Shown piece after piece: positions 8,226-16,583 of a DNA stretch of 64,000 bases. The notes under the pieces were generated by a model, which saw nothing but the letters and a program-made list of their open reading frames with translations, did not search any database and was not told the DNA's origin. Origin of the DNA: Streptomyces clavifer (GTDB lineage Bacteria; Actinomycetota; Actinomycetes; Streptomycetales; Streptomycetaceae); NCBI GenBank assembly GCA_014651175.1, contig BMWJ01000006.1, positions 434,001 to 498,000 on the forward strand, in the 5' to 3' direction. The position numbers and the translations under genes are program-made. Every line of letters starts with the position of its first letter. The stretch's first letter is position 1.

Positions 8226-9227
8226 TCAGGCGGCGAGCCTTCCCGGCTTCACGGCCTGCGGACCGAACCTGGCCCGCAGCCGGTCGGAGACCGCCTCGAT
8301 CCGCCGGGCCCGCTCGTCCACCGGGTCGAAGGTGAGCTGGCGGGAGGCCCGTTCCGCGTCGTGCAGCCCTTCCGCCCGCAGCGCGATGCCCCGGACCCGC
8401 GCCCGCTGCAACCCGAACGAGTCCTGGATCCGGTAGGCGAGCGAGGTGAGCGCCGCCGAGTGGGCGGTGGGCTCCGGGAGCGTACGGCTGCGGGTCAGCG
8501 TCTCGTAGCCGGCCCGGCCCGCGTACCGGACGGTGACCGCGAGCGAACGGCACACCTGCCCCTCGCCGCGCAGCCTCGCCCCCAGCTCCTCGGTGAGCGA
8601 GAGGAGCGCGCGGCGGTGCTGTTCCGGGTCCAGTTCGTCGCGGGGGAAGGAGCGTTCGGCGGCGATCGACCGGGCGGCGGCGTTCGGCAGGACCTTCGTA
8701 CGGTCGACGCCGTTCGCCCGTTCCCACAGGTCGCGCCCGGCCCGCACCCCGGTGATCCGCTGCAGCGTGGCGAGCGGTGCGGCGGCGATCCGGCCGACGG
8801 AGTCGAGCCCGTATCCGCAGAGGGTGCGCGCGGTCGCCGTACCGACACCGTCCAGCGCGGCGGCCGGCCTGTCCGCGAGGAAGCCTGCGGCCCCGCCGGC
8901 GGGCACCACGAAGGTCGTCCCAGGCGCCGCCTGCCGGGCCGCCATCCTGGCCAGCATGGGGTTCTCCGCCGCCCCGATCGCACAGTCCACGCCGTGCAGG
9001 GCGAGTGCGCGGACCCGGATCACCGACGCCAGCCCCGCCGCGTCCTGCCGGAAGTAGCGGAGCGAGCCGCCGACATCGGCGAGCGCACCGTCGGGCGGGG
9101 CGGCCTCGACGACCGGGGTGAACGCACCGAGGAGCGCCAGCAGGCCCTCGTAGGCGGCGCTGTCCGGCTGCCCGCCGCCGATCCGGCAAAAGCGCAGGCA
9201 CAGGACGGTCGGCTGCTCGTCGCTCAT
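8226..9227 (-). CDS. imuB: Y-family DNA polymerase homologue lacking catalytic residues (ImuB-like)
   Basis: 333-aa protein with the Y-family palm/fingers plan and a helix-hairpin-helix (LDGVGTATARTLCGYGL). The ATG at 9227 overlaps the dnaE2 stop by 4 nt (ATGA). Where DinB has VDMDAF the sequence here is LCLRFCRI, with no metal-binding Asp. The S-[LI]-D-E-A motif reads PPDGA, so the Glu is Gly. Two of the three catalytic acids are therefore gone, as in mycobacterial ImuB. I infer a non-catalytic adaptor bridging DnaE2 to the beta clamp for translesion synthesis. No clear beta-clamp pentapeptide stands out, and no ImuA' gene is adjacent. Annotation as DNA polymerase IV would be misleading. Confidence 0.8.
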   Translation of the reverse strand: MSDEQPTVLCLRFCRIGGGQPDSAAYEGLLALLGAFTPVVEAAPPDGALADVGGSLRYFRQDAAGLASVIRVRALALHGVDCAIGAAENPMLARMAARQAAPGTTFVVPAGGAAGFLADRPAAALDGVGTATARTLCGYGLDSVGRIAAAPLATLQRITGVRAGRDLWERANGVDRTKVLPNAAARSIAAERSFPRDELDPEQHRRALLSLTEELGARLRGEGQVCRSLAVTVRYAGRAGYETLTRSRTLPEPTAHSAALTSLAYRIQDSFGLQRARVRGIALRAEGLHDAERASRQLTFDPVDERARRIEAVSDRLRARFGPQAVKPGRLAA

Positions 9228-12200
9228 CCCGCGCTCCCCGGGCTCTGGTGCCACAGCTTCCTTCCGGTGGGTGCCCCTTCGCCGGCGGGCCGGAGGTCGG
9301 ACCACGGGTTCATCTCGTAGCCGGTCGGCAGCTGGATCCGGCGGCCGTCGTCGCTGGTCTCCTCCTCCCCGGAGGCGGGGACCTCCGCCAGCCGGGCCGC
9401 GACCGCGTCGAGCCCGCCGGTCCGCCGCAGCTCCGCCAGCTCCGCCAGATTCCAGGCCGCCGCTCCCACCACGCTCATGCTGCGCGGGCCGCGCCGCTGG
9501 ACGACCCCGCGCACCAGCAGCAGCCAGGAGTGGAAGACCGTGTGCGCGCAGGCGGCGTGGCTGTCGTCGAAGAAGGCCAGGTCGACCAGGCCCGTCCCGT
9601 CGTCCAGGGTGGTGAAGATGACCCGTCGCCCGGAGCGGACCGGTGGGGTCTGGGTGGCCGCCTTGGCGCCCGCGACCAGCACGGTCTCGCCGTGCCGGGC
9701 CTCCCGCAGCCGCTTGGCGGAGACCGCCCCGAGCTCCTCCAGGAAGGCGTGGTGATCGTCCATCAGATGCCGTGACACGTCCATGCCGAGGACCCCGAGC
9801 TCGGCACTGAGGCGTTCGGCGTCGTTGAGGTCGGGCAGGCCGATGGTGCCGGTCCGCCGCCCGTCGCCGAGCGGGAGCTGGGCGCCGCTCCCCCTGGTCC
9901 CGGAACCGCGCTGGGCACGGTGGAGTTCGGACAGGTGCAGCAGCAGGTCCCGCCGGTTGGCGCCGAAGGTGTCGAGCGCGCCGACCTGGGCCAGCCGTTC
10001 GGCCGCGGGCTTCCCGGGCCTGGCCCGCTGCCAGAAGTCGAGCAGCGAGGAGTAGGGCTGACCGGCCTCGATCCGGGCGACCTCGGCCTCACCGATGCCG
10101 TGGACGTCCGAGAGGGCCAGTCGCAGTCCCCACACCCCGCCATCGGACACCAGTTCGATCCGATGGGTGGCCGCCGACCGGTTCACGTCCAGCGGCAGCA
10201 CCGGCACCCCGCGACGCCGCGCGTCCGCGAGCAGCAGCCGCTTCGGGTACATCCCGGGGTCGTGCGTGAGCAGCCCGGCGTAGAAGGCCGCCGGGTGGTG
10301 CGCCTTGAGCCATGCCGACTGGTACGTCGGTACGGCGAAGGCGACCGCGTGAGCCTTGCAGAAGCCGTAGCTGCCGAACGCCTCGATGATCTCCCAGGCC
10401 CGGGCGATCACGTCCGCGCCGTACCCCTTCTCCGCCGCCCGCCGCGCGAACCAGATCCTGATCCGGCCCTGCGACTCGGAGTCGGAGAGCCCGCGCCGCA
10501 CCCGGTCCGCCTCGCCCCGGCCGCAACCGGTCATGATGTCCACCATCTCGATGATCTGTTCGTGGAAGACGACCACCCCGTAGGTGTCGCGCAGCGGCCC
10601 CTCCAGGTCGGGGTGCGGATAGCGGACGGGCGCCCGGCCGTGCCTGGCCTCGATGAACGGCCGGACCATGTCGGCGGCGACGGGCCCGGGGCGGAACAGC
10701 GAGATGTCGACCACCAGGTCGTGGAAGGTGGCGGGCTGGAGCCGGCCGACCAGGTCGCGCTGCCCCGGTGACTCGATCTGGAAGCAGCCCAGCGTCTCGG
10801 CACTCCTGATCAGCCGGTACGTCTCCGGATCGCCCGGCGGCACGGCGTCCAGGTCGAGCTCCTCCCCCGAGGCCCGCTTCAGCTCGGTGACCGCGTGCGC
10901 CATCGCCGACTGCATCCGTACACCGAGCACGTCCAGCTTGAGCAGCCCGAGGTGCTCCACGTCGTCCTTGTCGAACTGCGCCATCGGGAAGCCCTCGCCG
11001 CTGGTGGGCATGACGGGCGTACGCCGCAGCAGCGAGTCGTCCGAGAGGAGCACCCCGCACGGATGCATGGCGATGCCGCGCGGCAGCACGTCGAGCGCCT
11101 CCACCAGCTCCCAGAGCCGGCCGTACTTCTCCTTCTGCGCTGCCACGGCACGCAGCTCGGGCAGTTCCTCCATCGCGGCGCGGGCGTCCCTGGCCCGGAT
11201 GTGGGGGAAGGCCTTGGCGAGCCGGTCGGTCTCGGCCGGGTCCATGGAGAGCGCGGCGCCGACGTCCCGGATGGCGTGGCGCACCCGGTAGGTCTCGGGC
11301 ATGGAGACGGTCGCGACCCGCTCGGCGCCGAAGCGCCCGATGATCGCGCGGTAGACGTCGAGGCGGCGGGCCGACTCCACGTCGATGTCGATGTCGGGCA
11401 GTACGAAGCGCCGCTTGGACAGGAAGCGTTCCATGAGCAGCCCGTGCTCGACCGGGTCGGCGTGGGCGATCCCCAGGAGGTGGTTGACCAGGGACCCCGC
11501 GCCGGATCCGCGCGCGGCGACCCTTATGCCCATCTCCTTGACGTCGTCCACGACCTGGGCGACCGTCAGGAAGTACGAGGCGAAGCCGTGGTGGGCGATG
11601 ATGTCCAGTTCGTGGTGCATCCGCTCCCAGTAGGCACGTCTGCCGTCGAGGCCGCGCAGCACCATGCCGGCGGCGGCACGGGAGGCCAGCACCCGCTGGG
11701 CGGTGCGGTGGGCCGCGCCGACGAGGTGCGGTTCGGGGAAGTGGACACTGCCCAGGCCGAGGTCGTCCGCCGGGTCGACCCGGCAGGCGTCGGCGGTGCG
11801 CCGGGTCTCCGCGAGCAGCCGCTCCCCCGCACCCCGGCCGAGCCCCGCGGCGGAGGTGATCCGCTCGGCGGTCTCCCGCATCGCACGGGCGTCCTTGAGC
11901 CAGCGCTCGCCGGTGTCGAGGGGGGAGCGGCGCGGGTCGACGGGGACGAGCCTGCGGGCCGAGTCCAGCACGTCGGCGACCGGCCCCTGCCCGGGGTCGG
12001 CGTACCGCACGGCGTTGGTCAGCACGGCGCGCACCCCCTGCTCGGCGGCGAAGCCGACGGTACGGGCGGCGAGCCGCAGCGATCCGGGGCCGGTGCCCTC
12101 GCGGCCGTGGTGGACGGCTTCGAGGCGCAGGTCGTCGCCGTAGACCTCCCGCCAGAAGGCGAGCAGCGCGGCGGCCCGGTCGGGGCGGCCGGCGGCCAGC

Positions 12201-12712
12201 GCCGCGCCGACCTCGGAGCCGGGGCCGAGCAGCACGGTGAGCCCGTCGGCGGGCAGCGCGGTACGGCCGACCAGGGGCTGGCCCGGATCGGCGGCAGCGG
12301 CACGGAGCTCGGCGGCCGGGCTCCGGCCCGGGTCGACGCCGACGGCGTGGGCCGCGGTGACCAGCCGGCACAGCTCGGCCCAGCCGCGTGCGCCGTCCCG
12401 GGCGAGGAAGGTGACCCGGGGTGCGGATTCATCGACGAAGGCACCGCCGCGCACCGGGGTGCGCGACCGGTGCGCGGGCCCCTCCGGCCCCGTACGCCGT
12501 GCCACCGCGAGCTCCACCCCGAAGAGCGGCCGGATCCCGGCCTTCTCACAGGCCCGGGCGAAGCGGACCGCGCCCCCGAGGCTGTCGCGGTCGGTCAGCG
12601 CGAGGGCGTCCATCCCCCGCTCGACGGCACGCTCGGCCAGCCGCTCCGGGTGCGAGGCCCCGTACCGCAGGGAGAACCCGGAAACGGTATGCAGATGCGT
12701 GAAGCCTGACAT
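9224..12712 (-). CDS. dnaE2: Error-prone DNA polymerase III alpha subunit DnaE2
   Basis: 1162-aa C-family polymerase. The ATG at 12712 follows AGGAGGTG; the frame extends to 12769 but without a better start. Domains in order: a PHP domain (residues 1-90, THLHTVSGFSLRYGA), the palm with the catalytic PDIDIDVES (about residue 440), fingers/thumb, tandem HhH, and an OB fold near the C-terminus (VRSGRRVIFTTLDDGTGLVDL). Together with ImuB it makes up the inducible mutagenic translesion machinery. It is the first gene of a two-gene operon under a LexA box at 12773-12788. The replicative DnaE would be encoded elsewhere. Confidence 0.93.
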   Translation of the reverse strand: MSGFTHLHTVSGFSLRYGASHPERLAERAVERGMDALALTDRDSLGGAVRFARACEKAGIRPLFGVELAVARRTGPEGPAHRSRTPVRGGAFVDESAPRVTFLARDGARGWAELCRLVTAAHAVGVDPGRSPAAELRAAAADPGQPLVGRTALPADGLTVLLGPGSEVGAALAAGRPDRAAALLAFWREVYGDDLRLEAVHHGREGTGPGSLRLAARTVGFAAEQGVRAVLTNAVRYADPGQGPVADVLDSARRLVPVDPRRSPLDTGERWLKDARAMRETAERITSAAGLGRGAGERLLAETRRTADACRVDPADDLGLGSVHFPEPHLVGAAHRTAQRVLASRAAAGMVLRGLDGRRAYWERMHHELDIIAHHGFASYFLTVAQVVDDVKEMGIRVAARGSGAGSLVNHLLGIAHADPVEHGLLMERFLSKRRFVLPDIDIDVESARRLDVYRAIIGRFGAERVATVSMPETYRVRHAIRDVGAALSMDPAETDRLAKAFPHIRARDARAAMEELPELRAVAAQKEKYGRLWELVEALDVLPRGIAMHPCGVLLSDDSLLRRTPVMPTSGEGFPMAQFDKDDVEHLGLLKLDVLGVRMQSAMAHAVTELKRASGEELDLDAVPPGDPETYRLIRSAETLGCFQIESPGQRDLVGRLQPATFHDLVVDISLFRPGPVAADMVRPFIEARHGRAPVRYPHPDLEGPLRDTYGVVVFHEQIIEMVDIMTGCGRGEADRVRRGLSDSESQGRIRIWFARRAAEKGYGADVIARAWEIIEAFGSYGFCKAHAVAFAVPTYQSAWLKAHHPAAFYAGLLTHDPGMYPKRLLLADARRRGVPVLPLDVNRSAATHRIELVSDGGVWGLRLALSDVHGIGEAEVARIEAGQPYSSLLDFWQRARPGKPAAERLAQVGALDTFGANRRDLLLHLSELHRAQRGSGTRGSGAQLPLGDGRRTGTIGLPDLNDAERLSAELGVLGMDVSRHLMDDHHAFLEELGAVSAKRLREARHGETVLVAGAKAATQTPPVRSGRRVIFTTLDDGTGLVDLAFFDDSHAACAHTVFHSWLLLVRGVVQRRGPRSMSVVGAAAWNLAELAELRRTGGLDAVAARLAEVPASGEEETSDDGRRIQLPTGYEMNPWSDLRPAGEGAPTGRKLWHQSPGSAG

Positions 12713-12772
12713 CCGCACCTCCTGGACCGATCCGTACTCACCACCCCCTCGCTCTCCACCATAGACCAAGTT

Positions 12773-12788
12773 TCGAACACTCGTACGA
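12773..12788. promoter_or_regulatory. LexA-binding SOS box upstream of dnaE2
   Basis: TCGAAC-ACTC-GTACGA matches the actinobacterial/Gram-positive SOS box TCGAACNNNNGTTCGA with one mismatch. It is 61 nt upstream of the dnaE2 ATG and 93 nt upstream of the divergent membrane protein gene. DNA-damage induction of dnaE2-imuB is the expected consequence, and the divergent gene could also respond. Confidence 0.8.
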
Positions 12789-12880
12789 TAACCGAGCGGG
12801 GGCGGCCCCGCCGCCCCTCACCTCCGCCATTCGGCCCCGCCCCGCCTGCGGGAAGGGCCTGCCGCCCGGACCGTGGGGGC

Positions 12881-13918
12881 ATGACTTTCGCCCGCGAAGT
12901 GAAGAACGCCGTCACCCCACGGGCCGCTCTGCTGGTCATCGGTGTGCTCGGGCTGCAACTGCTGTTCATCGCGTCCTACGTCGGAGCACTGCACCGGCCC
13001 GACCCGACGGATGTCCCCTTCGGGGTCGTGGCTCCGCAGCAGGTGTCCGGGCAGCTCGTCACCCAGCTGGACGGACTGCCGGGCGGTCCGCTGGACCCGC
13101 GCGCGGTCTCCGGCGAGGCCGAGGCCCGCCGGCAGATCCAGAACCGCGACATCGACGGCGCTCTGGTGGTCGGCCCCACCGGGTCGACCGACACCCTGCT
13201 CGTCGCCTCCGGGGGCGGCACCGTGCTGGCCACCTCACTGACCACGATCGTCAAGGAGGCGGAGGGCCCCCGGCAGCGCACGGTACGGACCGTGGACGTG
13301 GCCCCGGCCTCCCCGGACGACTTCGACGGCCTGTCCTCGTTCTACCTGGTCGTCGGCTGGTGCGTCGGCGGCTACCTCTGCGCCTCGATCCTGGCCATCA
13401 GCGCGGGCACCAGGCCCGCCAACCGGCAGCGCGCGGTGATCCGCACCGCGGTCATGGCGCTGTACTCGATCGCGGGCGGGATCGGCGGCGCGGTCATCAT
13501 CGGACCGGTCCTCGGCGCACTCCCGGGCAGCGTGTGGGCCCTGTCCGGACTGGGAGCCCTGGTGGTCTTCGCGGTCGGCATGACCACGCTCGCCCTGGAA
13601 GCACTCACCGGCATCGTGGGCATCGGACTGGCCGTCCTGATCATCGTGATCGCGGGCAACCCGAGCGCCGGGGGCGCCTTCCCGCTGCCGATGCTGCCGG
13701 ACTTCTGGCGCGCGATCGGCCCGGCCCTGCCACCGGGCGCGGGGACTTGGACGGCCCGCTCGATCGCGTACTTCCGGGGCAACGCGGTCACCGGACCGCT
13801 GCTGGTGCTCTCGGCCTGGGCGGTCGCCGGCACGGTCCTGACCCTGCTGCTGTCGATGCGACGACGGCCGGACGGGACGACGGAGGCGGCGACGAGCGGC
13901 GGGGCGAAGCCCGCCTGA
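12881..13918 (+). CDS. Multi-pass membrane protein, ABC-2/YhgE-like permease fold
   Basis: 345-aa membrane protein: one N-terminal helix (residues 14-36), an extracytoplasmic domain (about 37-160) and five or six C-terminal helices, with a short basic/Ala-rich tail. This plan matches ABC-2 transporter or DUF3533/YhgE-Pip-like permeases, but there is no ATPase beside it and I see no diagnostic motif. The ATG at 12881 has only a weak GGGGG upstream. It diverges from dnaE2 and could share the intergenic LexA box. Function unknown. Confidence 0.8.
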   Translation: MTFAREVKNAVTPRAALLVIGVLGLQLLFIASYVGALHRPDPTDVPFGVVAPQQVSGQLVTQLDGLPGGPLDPRAVSGEAEARRQIQNRDIDGALVVGPTGSTDTLLVASGGGTVLATSLTTIVKEAEGPRQRTVRTVDVAPASPDDFDGLSSFYLVVGWCVGGYLCASILAISAGTRPANRQRAVIRTAVMALYSIAGGIGGAVIIGPVLGALPGSVWALSGLGALVVFAVGMTTLALEALTGIVGIGLAVLIIVIAGNPSAGGAFPLPMLPDFWRAIGPALPPGAGTWTARSIAYFRGNAVTGPLLVLSAWAVAGTVLTLLLSMRRRPDGTTEAATSGGAKPA

Positions 13919-14000
13919 GGGGTAGGCCTCTCGCCATCGAGCGACCAGGGGGTGACGGGCGTGCCATCGGTCCGGCGTCCGGCCGCCCCGACGCAGCGGA

Positions 14001-14034
14001 CGGCCCGCTCGCCCCGGGCGGGGCGAGCGGGCCG
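14001..14034. terminator. Bidirectional terminator hairpin
   Basis: Perfect 15-bp GC-rich inverted repeat with a 4-nt loop GGGC (arms 14001-14015 and 14020-14034), between the convergent stops at 13918 and 14054. Confidence 0.75.
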
Positions 14035-14053
14035 CGACCTGCGGGAGTGGGCG

Positions 14054-15139
14054 TCAGCCGATCTCCGCCCCGTAAGCCGCCAGCGCCTCCGGCACCGGCT
14101 GGAAGAAGGTCTCGCCGCCCGCGGAGCAGTCGCCGCTGCCGCCGGAGGTCAGACCGAGGGCGGTGTCGCCCGAGAAGAGCGAGCCGCCGCTGTCGCCCGG
14201 CTCGGCGCAGACGGTCGTCTGGATGAGGCCGTTGACGATGTCGCCGTTGCCGTAGTTGACCGTGGCGTCCAGAGCGGTCACCTCACCGTCGTGGACCTGG
14301 GTGGTGGAACCGCTGCGGGTCACCGACATGCCGACGGTCGCGTCTCCGGCCTTGGTGATCGCCTGGGTGGAGCCGTTGTAGAGGTCGACCTCACTGGGGT
14401 GCTCCACGTCGGCCGTGTACTTGACCAGTCCGTAGTCGTTGTCCGGGAAGCTGGAGCCCTCGTTGGCGCCGATCTCCGCGCCGCCCTGCGAGTCGGACCA
14501 GCTGGTGATCCCCTCGGTGCAGTGCCCGGCGGTCAAGAAGTACGGCTCGCCGTCCTTGACCACGTTGAAGCCGAGCGAGCAGCGTCCGGTGCCGCCCCAG
14601 ATGGCTTCGCCGCCCGCGATGAGGGGCTTGAACTCCCCCGCCGACTTCTTGAGTTCGGCCTTGGATCCGAGTCCGTCGACCACCGCGCTGAGCTTGTCCC
14701 AGGCCGCGCCGTCGACCGTGCGGTCGGCGGTCACGACCACCTTGTTGCTGACCGGGTCGACGGCCCAGGCCGTACCGGGGAGGGTCGCCTTGTCGGTGAG
14801 GGTCTGCCGGGCCGACTTCAGCTCGGTGAGCGAGTTCTGCACGATTCTGGCCTTGCCGCCCGACTGGCGTACCTGCTCGGCGGCCGCCTCGTCGAGGACG
14901 TTCACGACGAGGTTCCTCGCCTCGGCGTCGTAGTACGCGCCGGCCGTGTCGCCGCCCAGGGTCTTGTCCAGGGTGGTGGCGAGATTTCCGGCCGCGTCCG
15001 CTGTCAGTTTCTGTGCGGTGAACCGCGGAACGTCATCGCTGGCGTTCGCAGTCTGGAAGGTTACTCCTGCTGCAACCAGGGCGACGACGGCCGAGCCCGC
15101 GAGGGCCGCACGCTTCCTGGATATGCGACGGTGCTTCAA
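14054..15139 (-). CDS. Streptogrisin-type S1E secreted serine protease
   Basis: 361-aa preproprotease of the alpha-lytic/streptogrisin family. The start is a TTG at 15139, placed 6 nt after a perfect AGGAGG; upstream ATG/GTG codons in frame precede no ribosome site. Parts: signal peptide (1-33), propeptide (34-173) acting as intramolecular chaperone, and mature enzyme from Ile174 (188 aa), close in size to SGPA/SGPB. The triad is visible as His206 (TAGHC), Asp235 (DNDYG) and Ser317 (GDSGG), with paired cysteines near His and Ser. It is probably an exported digestive or developmental protease. A paralogue lies at 27678-28577. Confidence 0.93.
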   Translation of the reverse strand: MKHRRISRKRAALAGSAVVALVAAGVTFQTANASDDVPRFTAQKLTADAAGNLATTLDKTLGGDTAGAYYDAEARNLVVNVLDEAAAEQVRQSGGKARIVQNSLTELKSARQTLTDKATLPGTAWAVDPVSNKVVVTADRTVDGAAWDKLSAVVDGLGSKAELKKSAGEFKPLIAGGEAIWGGTGRCSLGFNVVKDGEPYFLTAGHCTEGITSWSDSQGGAEIGANEGSSFPDNDYGLVKYTADVEHPSEVDLYNGSTQAITKAGDATVGMSVTRSGSTTQVHDGEVTALDATVNYGNGDIVNGLIQTTVCAEPGDSGGSLFSGDTALGLTSGGSGDCSAGGETFFQPVPEALAAYGAEIG

Positions 15140-15564
15140 CTTCGACCTCCTGTGGGGCCGCGTTCGGACAAGTGGGGTGCCCGGAACACGGAGGATGGAG
15201 CCGCCCACTATTCCGATGCGTCCGGTAGCACACAAGGTCGACTTCAGGACGCACACACGACAGAGACGCTTCACTCCCCTGCCCTTCACATGAGGAGGCC
15301 GGACCACGTCGGTTCCGTTCGCGAACACCGCGCGCGATCGAATGCGGTCAGTGGGTGAGGTCTACTCCTGTCCTGTTCTCGCCCTTCGGGGTCCGGATGC
15401 TGGGGCTTCGGGTCCGGATGCGGTGCAGGTCCCCGGCGGGCGAACACGGGTTCCTCCCGACAAGGAGTGCCGGTCATGCCTTTGATGCGCCATCATCGGA
15501 CTGACAGCACACGCCGGGCATGTGATGCCCGGAAAGGGCGGGGTCACCGGACGGAGGAGTCGGG
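15140..15564. other. Intergenic region between divergent protease and hydrolase genes
   Basis: 425 nt carrying both promoters. The only structure I noticed is a direct repeat GTCCGGATGC about 23 nt apart near 15390-15422. No gene or RNA is recognised. Confidence 0.5.
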
Positions 15565-16449
15565 GTGCGCAGTCGGGTGCGGATGGCGGACGGGCGGCAT
15601 CTGATGGTCGAGCGTCAGGGGGATCCGCACGGCAGACCGGTCTTCCTCCTCCACGGAATGCCGGGCAGCAGGCTCGGTCCCGCTCCGCGCGGCATGGTCC
15701 TCTACCAGCGCAAGATGCAGCTGATCGCGTACGACCGCCCGGGGTACGGCGGTTCCGACCGGCTGCAGGGACGCAGGGTGGTGGATGTCGTCGAGGACGT
15801 ACGGGCGATCGCCGACTCGCTGGGCCTGGAGCGCTTCGCCGTGGTCGGCCGGTCCGGCGGTGCGCCGCACGCCCTGGCCTGCGCCGCGCTGATGCCCGAG
15901 CGGGTCACCCGTACCGCGGCACTCGTGGGTCTGGCCCCCTGGGACGCGGAGGGCCTGGACTGGTTCGACGGGATGGCCGCGTCGAACGTGCTCGCGTACT
16001 CCACCGCCGCTGCCGATCCCGACGGGCTCGCGGAGTCCTTCATCAGCCGCTCGGCGGAGATCAGGCAGGACCCGGTCCGGCTCCTGGACGACCTGCGCCG
16101 CGAGCTGACCGACTCCGACCGGATCGTGGTCAACGACGCGGGCATCCGCACGATGCTGCTGGCCAACTACGCCGAGGGGCTGCGCACCTCGGCGTACGGC
16201 TGGATCGACGACGCGATCGCGTTCTGCCGGCCGTGGGGGTTCGACCCCGCGGACATCACGGGCCCCGTGATGCTGTGGCACGGCGAGAAGGACGTGTTCT
16301 CACCGATCGGCCACTCCCGTTGGCTGGCCGGACAGATCCCGGACGTCACCGCCGTGATGGAACCGACGGCGGCACACTTCGACGCGCTGTCCGTGCTTCC
16401 GTCCGTGCTCAACTGGCTGCTGGACGATCGGGAAGCGGCTGTCTGCTGA
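15565..16449 (+). CDS. Alpha/beta-fold hydrolase
   Basis: 294-aa hydrolase of the epoxide-hydrolase/esterase-like group. It shows the oxyanion motif LLHGMPGSR, a nucleophile elbow GRSGGA (Ser), a C-terminal acid in WHGEKDVFSP and a catalytic His in PTAAHFDA. The GTG at 15565 follows GGAGGAG. No signal peptide, so cytosolic. Substrate unknown. It is convergent with fxsT and separated by a strong terminator. Confidence 0.85.
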   Translation: MRSRVRMADGRHLMVERQGDPHGRPVFLLHGMPGSRLGPAPRGMVLYQRKMQLIAYDRPGYGGSDRLQGRRVVDVVEDVRAIADSLGLERFAVVGRSGGAPHALACAALMPERVTRTAALVGLAPWDAEGLDWFDGMAASNVLAYSTAAADPDGLAESFISRSAEIRQDPVRLLDDLRRELTDSDRIVVNDAGIRTMLLANYAEGLRTSAYGWIDDAIAFCRPWGFDPADITGPVMLWHGEKDVFSPIGHSRWLAGQIPDVTAVMEPTAAHFDALSVLPSVLNWLLDDREAAVC

Positions 16450-16550
16450 AACGGCGGGTCGGCGGATGCGGCGGCCCGGCAGACGCGGCCGTTCACCGAA
16501 GACAGTCAGCCCGGCCGCGGCGGTCCGTTGACGACACGTCCCGGTGCACA

Positions 16551-16581
16551 CGGCGGGGGCTCCGACCCGGAGCCCCCGCCG
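16551..16581. terminator. Bidirectional terminator ending the fxs operon
   Basis: Perfect 14-bp inverted repeat with a 3-nt loop (arms 16551-16564 and 16568-16581), immediately after the fxsT stop at 16584 on the minus strand and downstream of the plus-strand hydrolase. Confidence 0.78.
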
Positions 16582-16583
16582 GA

